Shown: positions 1 to 8,908 of the stretch, piece by piece | How positions within the stretch are numbered: position 1 is the first letter of the stretch | How the letters are laid out: each line of letters opens with the position of its first letter | DNA from: Acidimangrovimonas sediminis | GTDB lineage: Bacteria > Pseudomonadota > Alphaproteobacteria > Rhodobacterales > Rhodobacteraceae | Direction of reading: 5' to 3' | NCBI RefSeq assembly: GCF_002871005.1 | Contig: NZ_PHSN01000027.1 | Coordinates: forward strand, 1-64,000 | DNA length: 64,000 bases | Translations under genes and position numbers: made by a program | The notes under the pieces: generated by a model | What the model saw: only the letters and a program-made list of their open reading frames with translations | What the model was told of the DNA's origin: nothing | Databases searched by the model: none

Positions 1-21
1 AAATTCTACTTCCGCATCCCC

Positions 22-165
22 TTAAGATCGGGGGGGATTACCGATCCACTGAATGCCGTCTCGGCAAACGATGACGCGGAAGCTGCCAGCGCCCGCGCTC
101 GCTCGGCAGATTTCGCCGATGTAGAGATCCGAACTCTCGCGGCGGTCGTTGCGCAGGGCGGTCAT
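22..165 (-). CDS. Small protein of unknown function, 47 aa
   Basis: A 47-residue reading frame starts at an ATG that overlaps the stop codon of the preceding minus-strand gene by four bases (ATGA), the classic sign of translational coupling. It ends at a TAA. The sequence has a compact core with IGEICRAS and RVIVCRDGIQWIG and two cysteines. I recognise no family. The overlap and the strand-wide arrangement support it as a real small cargo gene of the integrated element, but its length leaves real doubt. Confidence 0.45.
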   Translation of the reverse strand: MTALRNDRRESSDLYIGEICRASAGAGSFRVIVCRDGIQWIGNPPRS

Positions 166-479
166 TGCGTGCCGCCTTGCGGGCCTGCCCACACCTTTGA
201 GCGGAGTATGTACCGCGCGTGGTGGCCGGGATGTTCTCCACCGTGCTCTTCCCGGATGGTCTCGATGTCGAGCCCAACCTTGCGCAAGCGAGGGACAGAG
301 GACGCCCAGGGCGGCGCCGGGGCATCATAGAAATTGCACCCTGTTGCGCCCCTCTGGATAAGTGCATTTAGCACGTCGCGCATCCGGCTGTGCTGAAGAG
401 TGAAAGTGAAGGTGGTCTTGTCGTCGGGGTCAAAAACCCAATATTGGGTCGGCCCCCGGCGCGTTGTGCCGGTGGTCAT
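162..479 (-). CDS. Putative winged-helix-domain accessory protein, 105 aa
   Basis: This 105-residue protein resembles the small winged-helix-domain proteins often seen near integrases in Rhodobacterales elements. Recognisable stretches are YWVFDPDDKTTFTFTL near the N-terminus, MRDVLNALIQRGATGCNFYD in the middle and GHHARYILRSKV near the C-terminus. The fold assignment rests on resemblance to this accessory family, not on a defined motif. Its stop codon overlaps the start of the 47-residue gene, so the two are probably co-translated. A role in element control is an inference. Confidence 0.55.
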   Translation of the reverse strand: MTTGTTRRGPTQYWVFDPDDKTTFTFTLQHSRMRDVLNALIQRGATGCNFYDAPAPPWASSVPRLRKVGLDIETIREEHGGEHPGHHARYILRSKVWAGPQGGTQ

Positions 480-589
480 TCTCTGTCATCTTCGGGTGAG
501 CCTTGAGGACGCGGTGCCGGTGCGGTATGCTCAGCTTGTCACAGAAGAGCTAGCGCCCCCGTCCGGTCCTGCATCGGCGGGGGTTTCTG

Positions 590-829
590 TTAGCTGAGCG
601 TTTGCTCCCAAGCTTCGATTGTCGAGCGCTTCCAACGTGTGGAGCCACCGATGCGAACAGGCTTCGGGATGCGCCCACGCCGCACGCCGTCCCAGATCGA
701 CGTCTTGCCCAACTTCAGGTAGGCGCAGAGGTGCTTGATCGTCCAGAATTCGTCGGCAGCGGCCGGAAGAAACGGCTTTGGCATCGTGCCAGGAACGTCG
801 TTGCTTGTGAGCGAGTTCATCGAGGACAT
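590..829 (-). CDS. AlpA-like helix-turn-helix protein
   Basis: This 79-residue protein has the pattern of the AlpA/excisionase-type MerR-like DNA-binding domain. The core FWTIKHLCAYLKLGKTSIWD forms the helix-turn-helix, followed by RRGRIPKPVRIGGSTRWKRS and a final EAWEQTLS, all standard in this family. AlpA proteins act as excisionase-like regulators of integrase expression in integrated elements, which fits a site 760 bases downstream of the integrase gene on the same strand. An internal Met at residue 16 (MPKPFLP) is an alternative start; the conserved domain lies after it in both cases. Confidence 0.8.
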   Translation of the reverse strand: MSSMNSLTSNDVPGTMPKPFLPAAADEFWTIKHLCAYLKLGKTSIWDGVRRGRIPKPVRIGGSTRWKRSTIEAWEQTLS

Positions 830-895
830 CCGTCTTTGTTCGAGATGCCCCTAGCTAGACCGATTCGTTTCAGCGGTAACCCGGCGAGTTAGCTC

Positions 896-1588
896 TCAAC
901 TTTCCCTAAAGTTGGCCGCCACAGTCTCGAGATGCGGCAAGAACCACGGGCCAAGTTTATTGCAAGCCTCGTCGATTTTCCCCCAAATCGCCCTATGCTC
1001 GCAGATTTCTTGTACGCGACCGTCATCCTTCAGACCCGCGCACAGGGTGTCTGCAAGCGCCTCGTAGAGGAGTTCACATGCGCTCCGAGGGCCAATGTAC
1101 CCACGACGGTTGACCCTCGTTAGTTGGAGCCCAAACTCCCGAACAAGTGCCCGCGCCGTGAAGTAAAGGAAAACGTCCCGTGACCAATGGTCTCTATCTT
1201 TCGGGCCAGTCTTTTCCGCGGGAACCGCAATTGTACCAGTGAGAACCTGCGCTGCGAAGTCTCGCAACTCGGTAGGGACGGATTGGCCTGCCTGGATATA
1301 GGAGGCGACGATGTATTTGGTGAACAAGAAAGCATCGCGGTTCTCCGCGGCGGCCCGCCTCAACAAAGCTGGGCCCCCAGGTGCGGACATCACATAGTAG
1401 CACTGCATTGCGCCGTCGATCTTCATCTCGCGCTTTGAAAGCCCGACGGCAAAGCCGAGCGCATCCGCAATCGGCCCCCACCATTCCACCGGGGTAAAGC
1501 TACTAGCGGCGGTCAGCACATATTCCTTTGCTGCGCGTTCGACTTCCGCAGCTTCCTGCTTCTTCAACCGAGTTGAAACCCGTTGCAC
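896..1588 (-). CDS. Hypothetical protein coupled to the integrase, 230 aa
   Basis: This frame of 230 residues begins at a GTG that shares one base with the integrase stop codon (TAGTG), so translation is probably coupled to the integrase. The protein is soluble in appearance, with an amphipathic N-terminus (RLKKQEAAEVERAAKEY) and no signal peptide or transmembrane segment. No motif lets me assign a family. Its position between integrase and AlpA suggests cargo or an element maintenance gene, which is only an inference. Confidence 0.6.
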   Translation of the reverse strand: MQRVSTRLKKQEAAEVERAAKEYVLTAASSFTPVEWWGPIADALGFAVGLSKREMKIDGAMQCYYVMSAPGGPALLRRAAAENRDAFLFTKYIVASYIQAGQSVPTELRDFAAQVLTGTIAVPAEKTGPKDRDHWSRDVFLYFTARALVREFGLQLTRVNRRGYIGPRSACELLYEALADTLCAGLKDDGRVQEICEHRAIWGKIDEACNKLGPWFLPHLETVAANFRES

Positions 1589-2772
1589 TACGCCCTCGCC
1601 AACCGCACCACGTTCCCGTCCTTGCCCGCCGCGAACCTACCCCACTGGTCCATCAGCTTGCGCCGCCGCTCAAAAAGGTCAGACCGGGCATAGGCGCGCT
1701 CCACAGCATTGCCTGTGGCATGGGAAAGGGCTGCCTCGGCAAGCTCACGCTCTGCATGTGCACTTTCGCTGCACCAGTCCCGAAAGGCGCTGCGGAAACC
1801 GTGCGTGGTGAAACCTTCAACCTTCATCCGGCCGTAAAGGGACTTGAACACCATATTGGACTGCGGCTTGGCCGAGCCATCTTTCGCCCGATGGCGGCTC
1901 GGGAACACCCAGTCCCTATCTAATCCTTTGACATTTTCGAGTACGGCAAGGGCTTCTTTGCATAGCGGCACCCGATGTGAAACTGGCCGCTTCATGCGTC
2001 CCGCAGGGATAATCCACGTTTCAGCCTCAAGGTCGAATTCAGCCCAACGCGCTTCGCGAGCTTCGCCGGAGCGGACCCCCGTCAAGATGATGAACTCCAA
2101 GGTGCGGGCGGAGGTGCCTTCCCGCACTGCCAGATCAGACATGAAGTTGGGTACATCCTGCCACGGCAGCGCGGCCATATGATTGTCAGCGGTACGAACG
2201 ATGGGCAGTGCTTTCTTCAACCCGTTTACCGGGTTCTCATGGGGGTAATGTCCGCTGCCTTTAGCCCAGTCGAAGACGGTAGAGATGCGCTGCTTCAGTC
2301 GGCTCGCCGTTTCGTGCTTCTCGGTCCAAATGGGGGTAAGTGCCCGCAATACGTCTGCCGTTCTCACGGTCTCTATAGGCCGGTCGCCAAAGTGGGGGTT
2401 CGCATAGGTGTTAATCGAAGTTAGCCACGTTTCAGCGTGCTTCTTGTTCTTCCATGTCGGCAAGAGTTGGGCGTGAACCCGCTTTGCCGCTTCCGCGAAG
2501 GTGAGGTGCTCGCGCTTTCGCAATGCATCGGGGTCGCCGCCATCGCGAACGAATTTCCGAAGCTCCCTCGCTTTTTCGCGCGCCTCCGCAAGCGACACCA
2601 ACGCCGCGGAGCCAAGGCCTAGGTCCCGTCGCTTGCTGGTCAGTGGCACCACTACACGCAGTATCCACGATTTCGCGCCGGTCGGCCCTATACGAAGGTA
2701 AAGCCCGTCGCCGTCCCCATACATGCCGGGTTGCTTAAGGGTTTCCACTTTCCGTGCAGTGAGTTTGGGCAT
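1588..2772 (-). CDS. Tyrosine-type site-specific integrase (P4/DUF4102 type)
   Basis: The protein of 394 residues catalyses integration and excision of the element by strand exchange through a phosphotyrosine. The N-terminal 85 residues are the DUF4102 arm-binding domain (DGDGLYLRIGPTGAKSWI, LGLG). A SAM-like core-binding domain follows, then the catalytic domain. The catalytic set is complete: R234 in LTGVRSGE, K261, H324 and R327 in THGFRS, H351 in LSHATGN and the nucleophile Y361 in RAYARSD. The length is normal for P4-type integrases. It lies at the boundary with ordinary chromosome, as expected for an integrase next to its att site. Confidence 0.95.
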   Translation of the reverse strand: MPKLTARKVETLKQPGMYGDGDGLYLRIGPTGAKSWILRVVVPLTSKRRDLGLGSAALVSLAEAREKARELRKFVRDGGDPDALRKREHLTFAEAAKRVHAQLLPTWKNKKHAETWLTSINTYANPHFGDRPIETVRTADVLRALTPIWTEKHETASRLKQRISTVFDWAKGSGHYPHENPVNGLKKALPIVRTADNHMAALPWQDVPNFMSDLAVREGTSARTLEFIILTGVRSGEAREARWAEFDLEAETWIIPAGRMKRPVSHRVPLCKEALAVLENVKGLDRDWVFPSRHRAKDGSAKPQSNMVFKSLYGRMKVEGFTTHGFRSAFRDWCSESAHAERELAEAALSHATGNAVERAYARSDLFERRRKLMDQWGRFAAGKDGNVVRLARA

Positions 2773-3168
2773 TGCCTATGTCCCATCATTCGTCCCATCA
2801 GAAAGCATAGGATCATTCTGAACTGAAGCGAGCAGAATTGGAGCGTCGGCAAAAGAAACAGTTTGTTTTCAATGCATGGCGCGGAAAGCACCGGACAGGA
2901 TCGGACACTAGTTTGTTGGACCTCGACTCCACCAAATTTCACTCAGATTGACGTCTTTCGCTGCCCTTGCAAGGGGTTGGCACGATATTGCCGTCTGCTT
3001 CCCTGTGGCGTTCTTGCCGCGCTGCAGCATTCTGTATTCACAAGTACGTTCCCGAACCTTCCCCCGCGTCTCGCAAGCCCCAACATGCCTATTTGACGGG
3101 AGGCAGATGTTCCCAAGGACACCGATCGCTGTCCCGCCTGTCCGGCAACGACACGTGAGGGGCTTCAG
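2773..3168. other. Intergenic boundary between integrated element and chromosome
   Basis: This 396-base stretch holds the integrase promoter region and the transition to chromosomal DNA. No convincing gene was seen on either strand. A run near 2915 to 2935 (ACCTCGACTCCACCA) resembles the 3' end of a tRNA-like integration target, but no tRNA cloverleaf can be built from what precedes it, so it is only a candidate remnant of an att site. The second half is upstream of the patatin gene and probably carries that operon's promoter. Confidence 0.5.
2780..2800. repeat. Two direct repeats upstream of the integrase
   Basis: The nine bases GTCCCATCA occur twice, starting at 2780 and 2792, a 12-base period just upstream of the integrase start. 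Read on the coding strand they are TGATGGGAC repeated. Short direct repeats in this place are typical of arm-type integrase or AlpA binding sites. Function is inferred. Confidence 0.5.
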
Positions 3169-4452
3169 ATGGCATCCGAAACAGCGCAGGGATTGCCGCG
3201 CCGCGGCGAGGAACAGATCCTGGTTTTGCAGGGCGGAGGCGCCCTCGGGGCCTATCAGGCAGGTGTCTATGAGGCGCTGGCCGGCCGGGGCGTGCTGCCC
3301 GACTGGGTGGCCGGCATCTCGATCGGCGCGATCAACGCGGCGCTGATCGCCGGCAACCGGCCCGAGGACCGTCTCGACCGTCTCACCACCTTCTGGGAAC
3401 GGGTTTCCCGCGGCACCGGTTGGGCCGCGCCCATGCTCTGGCCGCTGGGCCGGCACGTGCTGAACGAGACCTATGCGCTGCAGACCATGACGCAGGGTGT
3501 GCCGGGCTTCTTTCGCCCGCAGATCCCGCCGGCACCGTTCCGGGCTCCGGGCACGCTTGAGGCGATGGGTTATTACGACACCACGCCACTGCGCGAGACG
3601 CTGCTGGAGCTGGTCGATTTCGACTATCTCAATTCCGAGGGCCCGCGGCTGTCGGTCGGCGCGGTGAACGTCGAGACCGGTTCCATGGCCTGGTTCGATA
3701 GCAACACGGAAGAGATCCGGCCCGAGCACATCATGGCCTCGGGGGCGCTGCCGCCGGGCTTTCCGCCGGTCGAGATCGACGGCGCCTTCTACTGGGATGG
3801 CGGCCTTCTGTCGAACACGCCGCTGCAATACGTGCTGTTCGAGGCCGCGACCGGGGCCGACAAATGCGTCTGGCAGGTCGACCTGTTCAAGGCGCAGGGA
3901 ACGATGCCGACCTCGGTCTGGGACATCGACGACCGGATCAAGGACATCCGCTATTCCAGCCGCACCCGGCTGAACACCGACCTTCTGGGTCAGATCTACG
4001 AATACGCGGCCCGGGCGCAGGAGGCCTTCGACAAGCTTCCCAAGGAGTTGCAGGAGGACGAGCGGATCCAGGCGTTGCTCAACCGTCGGTTCAAGGCGCG
4101 GCTCTGCGTCGTGCACCTGATCTACCGACAGTCGAAACACGAGCGCCAGTCGAAGGATTACGAATTCTCGCGGCGCTCCATGCTGGATCACTGGGCGGCG
4201 GGCGAGCGCGACGTGGAGGACACGTTCGAGCATGAGGGCGAGGCCGGGGTGCACACCCGCGAAGGCCGGGTGCAGGTGTTCGACCTGACGCGCGCGGGCC
4301 TGGCCGAGCATGCGCGGCGTCTGCGCGGCGCCGAAGCGGCGGCGGCCCGGTCCGAGGCCGCGGCGGCGAAGCGCGCGGCGAAAGGCACCCGGGGACGGGC
4401 ATCGGACGGGCAGGGGGGAACCCCGAAACTCAGAAGGAAGCTTGCGAAGTGA
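3169..4452 (+). CDS. Patatin-like phospholipase family protein
   Basis: This 427-residue protein belongs to the patatin lipid acyl hydrolases, which use a Ser-Asp dyad. The oxyanion glycine loop [12 protein letters not shown] is at residues 21 to 32, the nucleophile S51 lies in GISIG, and the catalytic Asp is D209 in WDGG. The C-terminal part carries a long charged extension ending in basic and Ala-rich sequence. A GAGGGG ribosome-binding site precedes the ATG. The stop overlaps the GTG of the acetoacetate decarboxylase gene by four bases. In this operon, where the other two products handle 3-hydroxybutyrate and acetoacetate, a role in releasing or remodelling polyhydroxybutyrate or lipid is plausible but inferred. 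Confidence 0.9.
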   Translation: MASETAQGLPRRGEEQILVLQGGGALGAYQAGVYEALAGRGVLPDWVAGISIGAINAALIAGNRPEDRLDRLTTFWERVSRGTGWAAPMLWPLGRHVLNETYALQTMTQGVPGFFRPQIPPAPFRAPGTLEAMGYYDTTPLRETLLELVDFDYLNSEGPRLSVGAVNVETGSMAWFDSNTEEIRPEHIMASGALPPGFPPVEIDGAFYWDGGLLSNTPLQYVLFEAATGADKCVWQVDLFKAQGTMPTSVWDIDDRIKDIRYSSRTRLNTDLLGQIYEYAARAQEAFDKLPKELQEDERIQALLNRRFKARLCVVHLIYRQSKHERQSKDYEFSRRSMLDHWAAGERDVEDTFEHEGEAGVHTREGRVQVFDLTRAGLAEHARRLRGAEAAAARSEAAAAKRAAKGTRGRASDGQGGTPKLRRKLAK

Positions 4453-5216
4453 ACCTTGCCGACGTGAAAACGAACGCCTTCGCGATGCCGCTGACCAACG
4501 CGTCCTACCCGCCCGGGCCCTACCGGTTCTACGACCGCGAATTCATGACAATCACCTACCGCACTGACATGGAGGCGCTGCGCCGCGTGGTGCCCGAGCC
4601 GCTGGAGATCGCCGAACCGTTGGTGAAATACGAATTCATCCGCATGCCGGATTCGACTGGCTTCGGGAATTACACCGAGACGGGGCAGGTGATCCCCGTC
4701 CGCTTTCAGGGGCGGGAGGGCGGCTATACCCACGCGATGTATCTCGACGACGAAAGCCCGATCGCCGGCGGGCGCGAGATCTGGGGCTTTCCCAAGAAGT
4801 TCGCCGCCCCCGAGCTGGTCTCGGACAAGGACGTGCTGCGCGGCACGCTCGACGTGAACGGGGTCCGGGTGGTCAACGCCACCATGGGCTACAAGCACCG
4901 GTCGCTGGACGTCGAGAAGGTGCGCCAGTCGCTGCTGGGGCCGAACTTCCTGCTCAAGATCATCCCGCATGCCGATTGCACGCCCCGGATCTGCGAACTG
5001 GTGGAATACCATCTCGAGGATGTGGTCGTGAAAGGCGCGTGGGAGGGGCCGGCAGGGATCGATCTGCATTCCCATGCGTTGGCCCCGGTGGCCGACCTGC
5101 CGGTGCGCGAGGTGCTGGGGGCGACCCATTATCTGACCGACCTGACCTTGGGTCTCGGCCGAGTCGTGCACGATTACATGGCCGAGGACGGCGCCGCCGC
5201 CCGGGCCGTCGAATAA
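4449..5216 (+). CDS. adc: Acetoacetate decarboxylase
   Basis: This 255-residue enzyme decarboxylates acetoacetate to acetone and CO2 through a Schiff base on lysine. The signature [12 protein letters not shown] is present with the adjacent lysines K116 and K117 (equivalent to the K115/K116 pair of the clostridial enzyme), and the conserved YTETGQ carries the active-site glutamate. [20 protein letters not shown] and [11 protein letters not shown] are further family landmarks. The start is a GTG overlapping the patatin stop (GTGA). The hydroxybutyrate dehydrogenase follows after 22 bases, which joins the two steps from 3-hydroxybutyrate to acetone. Confidence 0.93.
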   Translation: MNLADVKTNAFAMPLTNASYPPGPYRFYDREFMTITYRTDMEALRRVVPEPLEIAEPLVKYEFIRMPDSTGFGNYTETGQVIPVRFQGREGGYTHAMYLDDESPIAGGREIWGFPKKFAAPELVSDKDVLRGTLDVNGVRVVNATMGYKHRSLDVEKVRQSLLGPNFLLKIIPHADCTPRICELVEYHLEDVVVKGAWEGPAGIDLHSHALAPVADLPVREVLGATHYLTDLTLGLGRVVHDYMAEDGAAARAVE

Positions 5217-5238
5217 CGGAACCAGAGGAGATTTCGAC

Positions 5239-6027
5239 ATGACCATGAGCATGAAGGACAAGATCTGCATCGTCACCGGCGCGGCCAGCGGCATCGGCAA
5301 GGCGATCGCGACGCGCTACGTCGCCGACGGCGCCAAGGTGGCGATCGCGGATCTCGATCTCGAGAAGGCAAACGAAACCGCCCGCGAGCTGACCGAGAAG
5401 GGCCCGGGCGAGGCGATGGGCGTCAAGATGGACGTGACCAGCGAAGAGCAGGTCAACGCGGGCACCGACGCGGTGGTGAAGGCCTGGGGCGGGGTCGACG
5501 TCCTTGTCGCGAATGCCGGCATCCAGATCGTCCACAAGGTCGAGGATTTCCCGTTCGACGAGTGGAAGAAGCTTCTGTCGATCCACCTCGACGGGGCGTT
5601 CCTGACGACCAAGGCCGCGATTCCGCACATGAAGAAACGCGGCGGCGGTGCCGTGATCTACATGGGGTCGGTCCATTCCAAGGAGGCCTCGGCGCTCAAG
5701 GCGCCCTACGTCACTGCCAAGCACGGCCTTCTCGGCCTTGCCCGCGTGGTGTCGAAGGAGGGCGGCGAATACGGGGTGCGGGCCAACGTGATCTGCCCGG
5801 GCTTCGTGAAGACACCGCTGGTTGAAAAGCAGATCCCCGAGCAGGCGAAGGATCTCGGGATTTCCGAGGAGGAGGTCGTCAACAAGATCATGCTGGGCGA
5901 CACCGTGGACCAGGAGTTCACGACGGTCGAGGACGTGGCCGAACTCGCCTGGGTGTTTGCGGCCTTCCCGACCAACGCGCTTACCGGTCAGTCGGTCGTG
6001 GTCAGCCACGGATGGTACATGAACTGA
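5239..6027 (+). CDS. bdhA: 3-hydroxybutyrate dehydrogenase (SDR family)
   Basis: This NAD-dependent short-chain dehydrogenase of 262 residues interconverts 3-hydroxybutyrate and acetoacetate. It has the Rossmann motif TGAASGIG, the NAG motif in VANAGIQ, a catalytic Ser in MGSVHS, and YVTAK as the Tyr-x3-Lys pair. [35 protein letters not shown] and the C-terminal SGWY-like end (VSHGWYMN) match bacterial 3-hydroxybutyrate dehydrogenases rather than generic SDRs. An AGAGGAG site precedes the ATG. It is the last gene of the patatin-adc operon and fits polyhydroxybutyrate or ketone body metabolism. Confidence 0.92.
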   Translation: MTMSMKDKICIVTGAASGIGKAIATRYVADGAKVAIADLDLEKANETARELTEKGPGEAMGVKMDVTSEEQVNAGTDAVVKAWGGVDVLVANAGIQIVHKVEDFPFDEWKKLLSIHLDGAFLTTKAAIPHMKKRGGGAVIYMGSVHSKEASALKAPYVTAKHGLLGLARVVSKEGGEYGVRANVICPGFVKTPLVEKQIPEQAKDLGISEEEVVNKIMLGDTVDQEFTTVEDVAELAWVFAAFPTNALTGQSVVVSHGWYMN

Positions 6028-6305
6028 CCGCGCGCGCCGAAACGGACGGCCGGCCCCCCGCCGAAACGCCCCCCCGCCTGGAGCTTCCGGCGGGGCAGGG
6101 GCGCCCTCAAGCCACGGAACCGGGGACGTTTTCCGATGTGGACGTTAGGTCAACCGGGCCGCCTTGGAACCCGGTCTTGTTGATCCGCGTCTCCCCAAGG
6201 TACGTACTGTGACATGATGCCGGTTGCATTCCGCCATCGGCCCGCTGCCCGGTCTGCCACGCTCTCACGCGGCCCGGCAGGACGCGATCGACGAAGAGGC
6301 CCGAG

Positions 6306-7304
6306 ATGAAGAACATCAAGCTGATCATTGCGGGCGCGCTCGTCCTTGCCATCGGGGTCGGGCTCTACTTCTGGTGGCAATACGAGGATGCCCACCCCTC
6401 CACCGAGGATGCCTTCCTGCGCGCCCATATCGTCAATGTCGCGGCGCAGGTGACGGGGCAGGTGATTTCGGTCGACGTGCACGAGAACGAGAAGGTGACC
6501 AAGGGCACCGTGCTGTTCCGCCTCGATCCGGCGCAGTACCGCAATGCCGTCAAATCCTCCGAGGCGCAGGTGAAGATGGCGCGGGATGCGCTGCAGGCCA
6601 CCGCGGCCCAGATCCAGGCCGCGAAGCAGGGTGTCGGCAGTGCCCAGTCGACCTACGACACCGCCAAGAAACAGCTCGACCGGACCCAGGCGCTGTTCAA
6701 GAATGGCAACATCTCCGAGGCCGCGCTGGAACAACAGCAGAGCCAGGTCGCGCAGGATCAGGCCTCGCTCGACAAGGCGCGTTCCAGCCTGACCCAGGCC
6801 AATTCGGATCAGCAGTCCAAGCAGGACAGCCTCGCCTCGGCGCAGGCGCAGCTGGCGACCGCGCAGCTCAACCTCGACCATACCGTGGTGAAGGCACCCG
6901 CGGATGGCTGGATCTCCAACCTCGACCTGCGTCCCGGCGCGACGGCCTCGGCCTACACGCCGCTGTTCGCGCTGGTGGAAAGCGACAAGTGGTGGGTCGA
7001 GGCCAATTTCAAGGAAACCGACCTGACGCGCATCCGCACGGGCCAGCCGGTGTCGATCAGCATCGACATGCTGCCGGGCGTCAAGCTCAAGGGCCACGTG
7101 GAATCGGTCGGGGCGGGCTCCGGTTCGACCTTCTCGCTGCTGCCTTCCGAGAACGCCAGCGGCAACTGGGTCAAGGTGACCCAGCGCTTCGCCGTGCGCA
7201 TCGCGCTCGACAAGACCGATGTGCAGCTGCGCACCGGGGCCTCGGTCACCGCGACGGTCGATACCACCGCCGGCGGCGACGGTTCTGATCAGGCCGGGCA
7301 ATGA
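6306..7304 (+). CDS. HlyD/EmrA-family periplasmic adaptor of an efflux pump
   Basis: This 332-residue membrane fusion protein links an inner-membrane MFS pump to an outer-membrane channel. Residues 2 to 20 form a single N-terminal transmembrane anchor. A biotinyl-lipoyl-like half motif follows (VAAQVTGQVISVDVHENEKV), then a long coiled coil at about 95 to 185 rich in Gln and Ala, a second lipoyl half (VKAPADGWISNLDLRPGA) and the beta-barrel domain. This order is standard for EmrA. Its end overlaps the start of the MFS gene by four bases, so the pair is co-translated. The exported substrate cannot be read from sequence. Confidence 0.9.
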   Translation: MKNIKLIIAGALVLAIGVGLYFWWQYEDAHPSTEDAFLRAHIVNVAAQVTGQVISVDVHENEKVTKGTVLFRLDPAQYRNAVKSSEAQVKMARDALQATAAQIQAAKQGVGSAQSTYDTAKKQLDRTQALFKNGNISEAALEQQQSQVAQDQASLDKARSSLTQANSDQQSKQDSLASAQAQLATAQLNLDHTVVKAPADGWISNLDLRPGATASAYTPLFALVESDKWWVEANFKETDLTRIRTGQPVSISIDMLPGVKLKGHVESVGAGSGSTFSLLPSENASGNWVKVTQRFAVRIALDKTDVQLRTGASVTATVDTTAGGDGSDQAGQ

Positions 7305-8908
7305 CCGACGCGACCGCCACTCCCGGTGACGATCCGGACGACACGCCCCGCGACGGGGCGGCGAACGGATCCGGCGGCGGTGCCGCGCCGCCCGCGGCCG
7401 AGGAAGGGGTGCGCTTCACCATCGTGATCGCGGTGGTCTGCGCCGCGATCCTCGAGGTGCTCGATACCACGATCGTCAATGTGGCATTGCCGCATATCGA
7501 GGCCGCCTTCGGCGCCACCAACGACCAGATCACCTGGGTGCTGACCTCCTATATTGTCGCCTCGGTGGTGGTCATGCCGCTGACCGGCTTTCTGTCGCGG
7601 CGGATCGGCCGCAGGCGGCTGATCCTGTCGGCGGTCATCGGGTTCGCCGCCTTCTCTGTGCTCTGCGGCCTGTCGTGGTCGCTGCAGGCGATGGTGGTTT
7701 TCCGCCTCGGGCAGGGGATCCTCGGGGCATTCCTGATCCCGCTGTCGCAGTCGATCCTGTTCGACGCCTTCCCAAGGGAAAAGCGTGGCCAGGCGATGGC
7801 GATGTTCGGTCTGGGCATCGTCGTGGCGCCGGTGCTGGGCCCCACCGTCGGCGCCATCCTGACCGAAAGCTTCTCGTGGCGGATGGTGTTCTTCGTCAAC
7901 CTGCCGATCGCGGCGCTGGCGCTGCTGCTGCTGCTGGGCGAACTGCCCCCCGACACGCCGGAAAAGCTGCGCACCGACTGGACCGGCCTCGGCCTCATGG
8001 CGGTGGGCGTGGGGGCGTTGCAGTTCATGCTCGACCAGGGGGAGACGCTGGACTGGTTCTCGTCCCGGGTGATCCAGGTCGCCCTGGTCACCGCGATCGT
8101 GGCGGGGATCTTCTTCCTCTACCGCGGATGGGAGAAGGGCGAGAAGAACATCGTCAACCTCGGCCTCTTCGCCGACCGGAACTTCGCGGCCTCCTGCATC
8201 ATCATCTCGGGGTTCATCATCACCATGCTGGGGGTGATCTCGATCCAGCCGCTGTTCGTGCAGAACCTGCTGAACTTCTCGGTGCTCGATTCGGGCTACA
8301 TCTTCATCCCGCGCGGCCTTGGCGCCGGCTTCTCGATGGTGATCACCGGCGCGGTGCTGTCGGGTCGGTTCGACGACCGCTACCTTGCCGCGCTGGGGCT
8401 CATCCTGACCGGATCGGGAAACCTGATGCTGGCGCAGCTGAACCTCAACGCCAGCTTCTGGCAGGTGGCCATGCCCGGCGCGCTGTCTGGGTTGGGGATG
8501 GGCCTTGTCTTCGTGCCGCTTTCCACGCTCGCCTTCGACCGCATTTCCAAGGAATCGCAGGATGAGGCCTCGGGCCTTTTCAACGTGACCCGGCAGCTTG
8601 GCTCCTCGGTGGGCATCGCCGGGGTCAGCGCGATCCTGTCGCATGACCTTGCAGTGAACTCGGCGCATCTGACAGAGCATGTCACGGCGTTTTCCGAGGC
8701 AGCGCGCGCCTTCCTGCGCCCGCTTTCCTTGCAGCTTGACAGCAGCCGGGGGCTGGAGACACTTTCACAGCAGGTCGCCGCCCAGGCGGCGATGCAAGCG
8801 TATATCCAGGTGTTCCGTGTGACCGGCTATCTTGCCTTCGCGATGCTGCCTTTCCTTCTGATCATGTCGAAACCCAAGGGCGGCGGTTCGGCCCCCGTCG
8901 GCCACTGA
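7301..8908 (+). CDS. DHA2-family MFS multidrug efflux permease (EmrB-like)
   Basis: This 535-residue inner-membrane transporter has the 14-helix pattern of the DHA2 drug:proton antiporters. The diagnostic LDTTIVNVALPHIEAAFGA lies in the first transmembrane segment, and the motif A-like loop GFLSRRIGRRRLIL and the motif C-like GLGIVVAPVLGPTVGAIL follow. The N-terminal 40 residues are a hydrophilic Gly/Ala/Asp-rich extension. It is coupled to the upstream adaptor by an ATGA overlap and to the downstream Nudix gene by a TGATG overlap, giving a three-gene operon. Confidence 0.92.
   Translation: MTDATATPGDDPDDTPRDGAANGSGGGAAPPAAEEGVRFTIVIAVVCAAILEVLDTTIVNVALPHIEAAFGATNDQITWVLTSYIVASVVVMPLTGFLSRRIGRRRLILSAVIGFAAFSVLCGLSWSLQAMVVFRLGQGILGAFLIPLSQSILFDAFPREKRGQAMAMFGLGIVVAPVLGPTVGAILTESFSWRMVFFVNLPIAALALLLLLGELPPDTPEKLRTDWTGLGLMAVGVGALQFMLDQGETLDWFSSRVIQVALVTAIVAGIFFLYRGWEKGEKNIVNLGLFADRNFAASCIIISGFIITMLGVISIQPLFVQNLLNFSVLDSGYIFIPRGLGAGFSMVITGAVLSGRFDDRYLAALGLILTGSGNLMLAQLNLNASFWQVAMPGALSGLGMGLVFVPLSTLAFDRISKESQDEASGLFNVTRQLGSSVGIAGVSAILSHDLAVNSAHLTEHVTAFSEAARAFLRPLSLQLDSSRGLETLSQQVAAQAAMQAYIQVFRVTGYLAFAMLPFLLIMSKPKGGGSAPVGH

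Larger units (their letters stand above)
1..2870. mobile_element. One end of an integrated element (integrase end)
   Basis: All genes here are on the minus strand and are typical accessory cargo: a tyrosine integrase at the inner boundary, an AlpA-like regulator, a winged-helix-type small protein and an unknown protein. Base composition is visibly less GC-rich than in the chromosomal genes that begin at 3169. The other end lies beyond the left edge, so neither att repeat can be defined. The right limit is approximate; the transition lies somewhere between the integrase start and the patatin gene. Whether this is a prophage or another integrative element cannot be decided from the visible part. 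Confidence 0.7.

Noticed and set aside
2900-2945. A tRNA or tmRNA end as the attachment site
   Set aside because: CTCGACTCCACCA looks like a tRNA 3' end, but no T-arm, acceptor arm or cloverleaf can be made from the bases before it.
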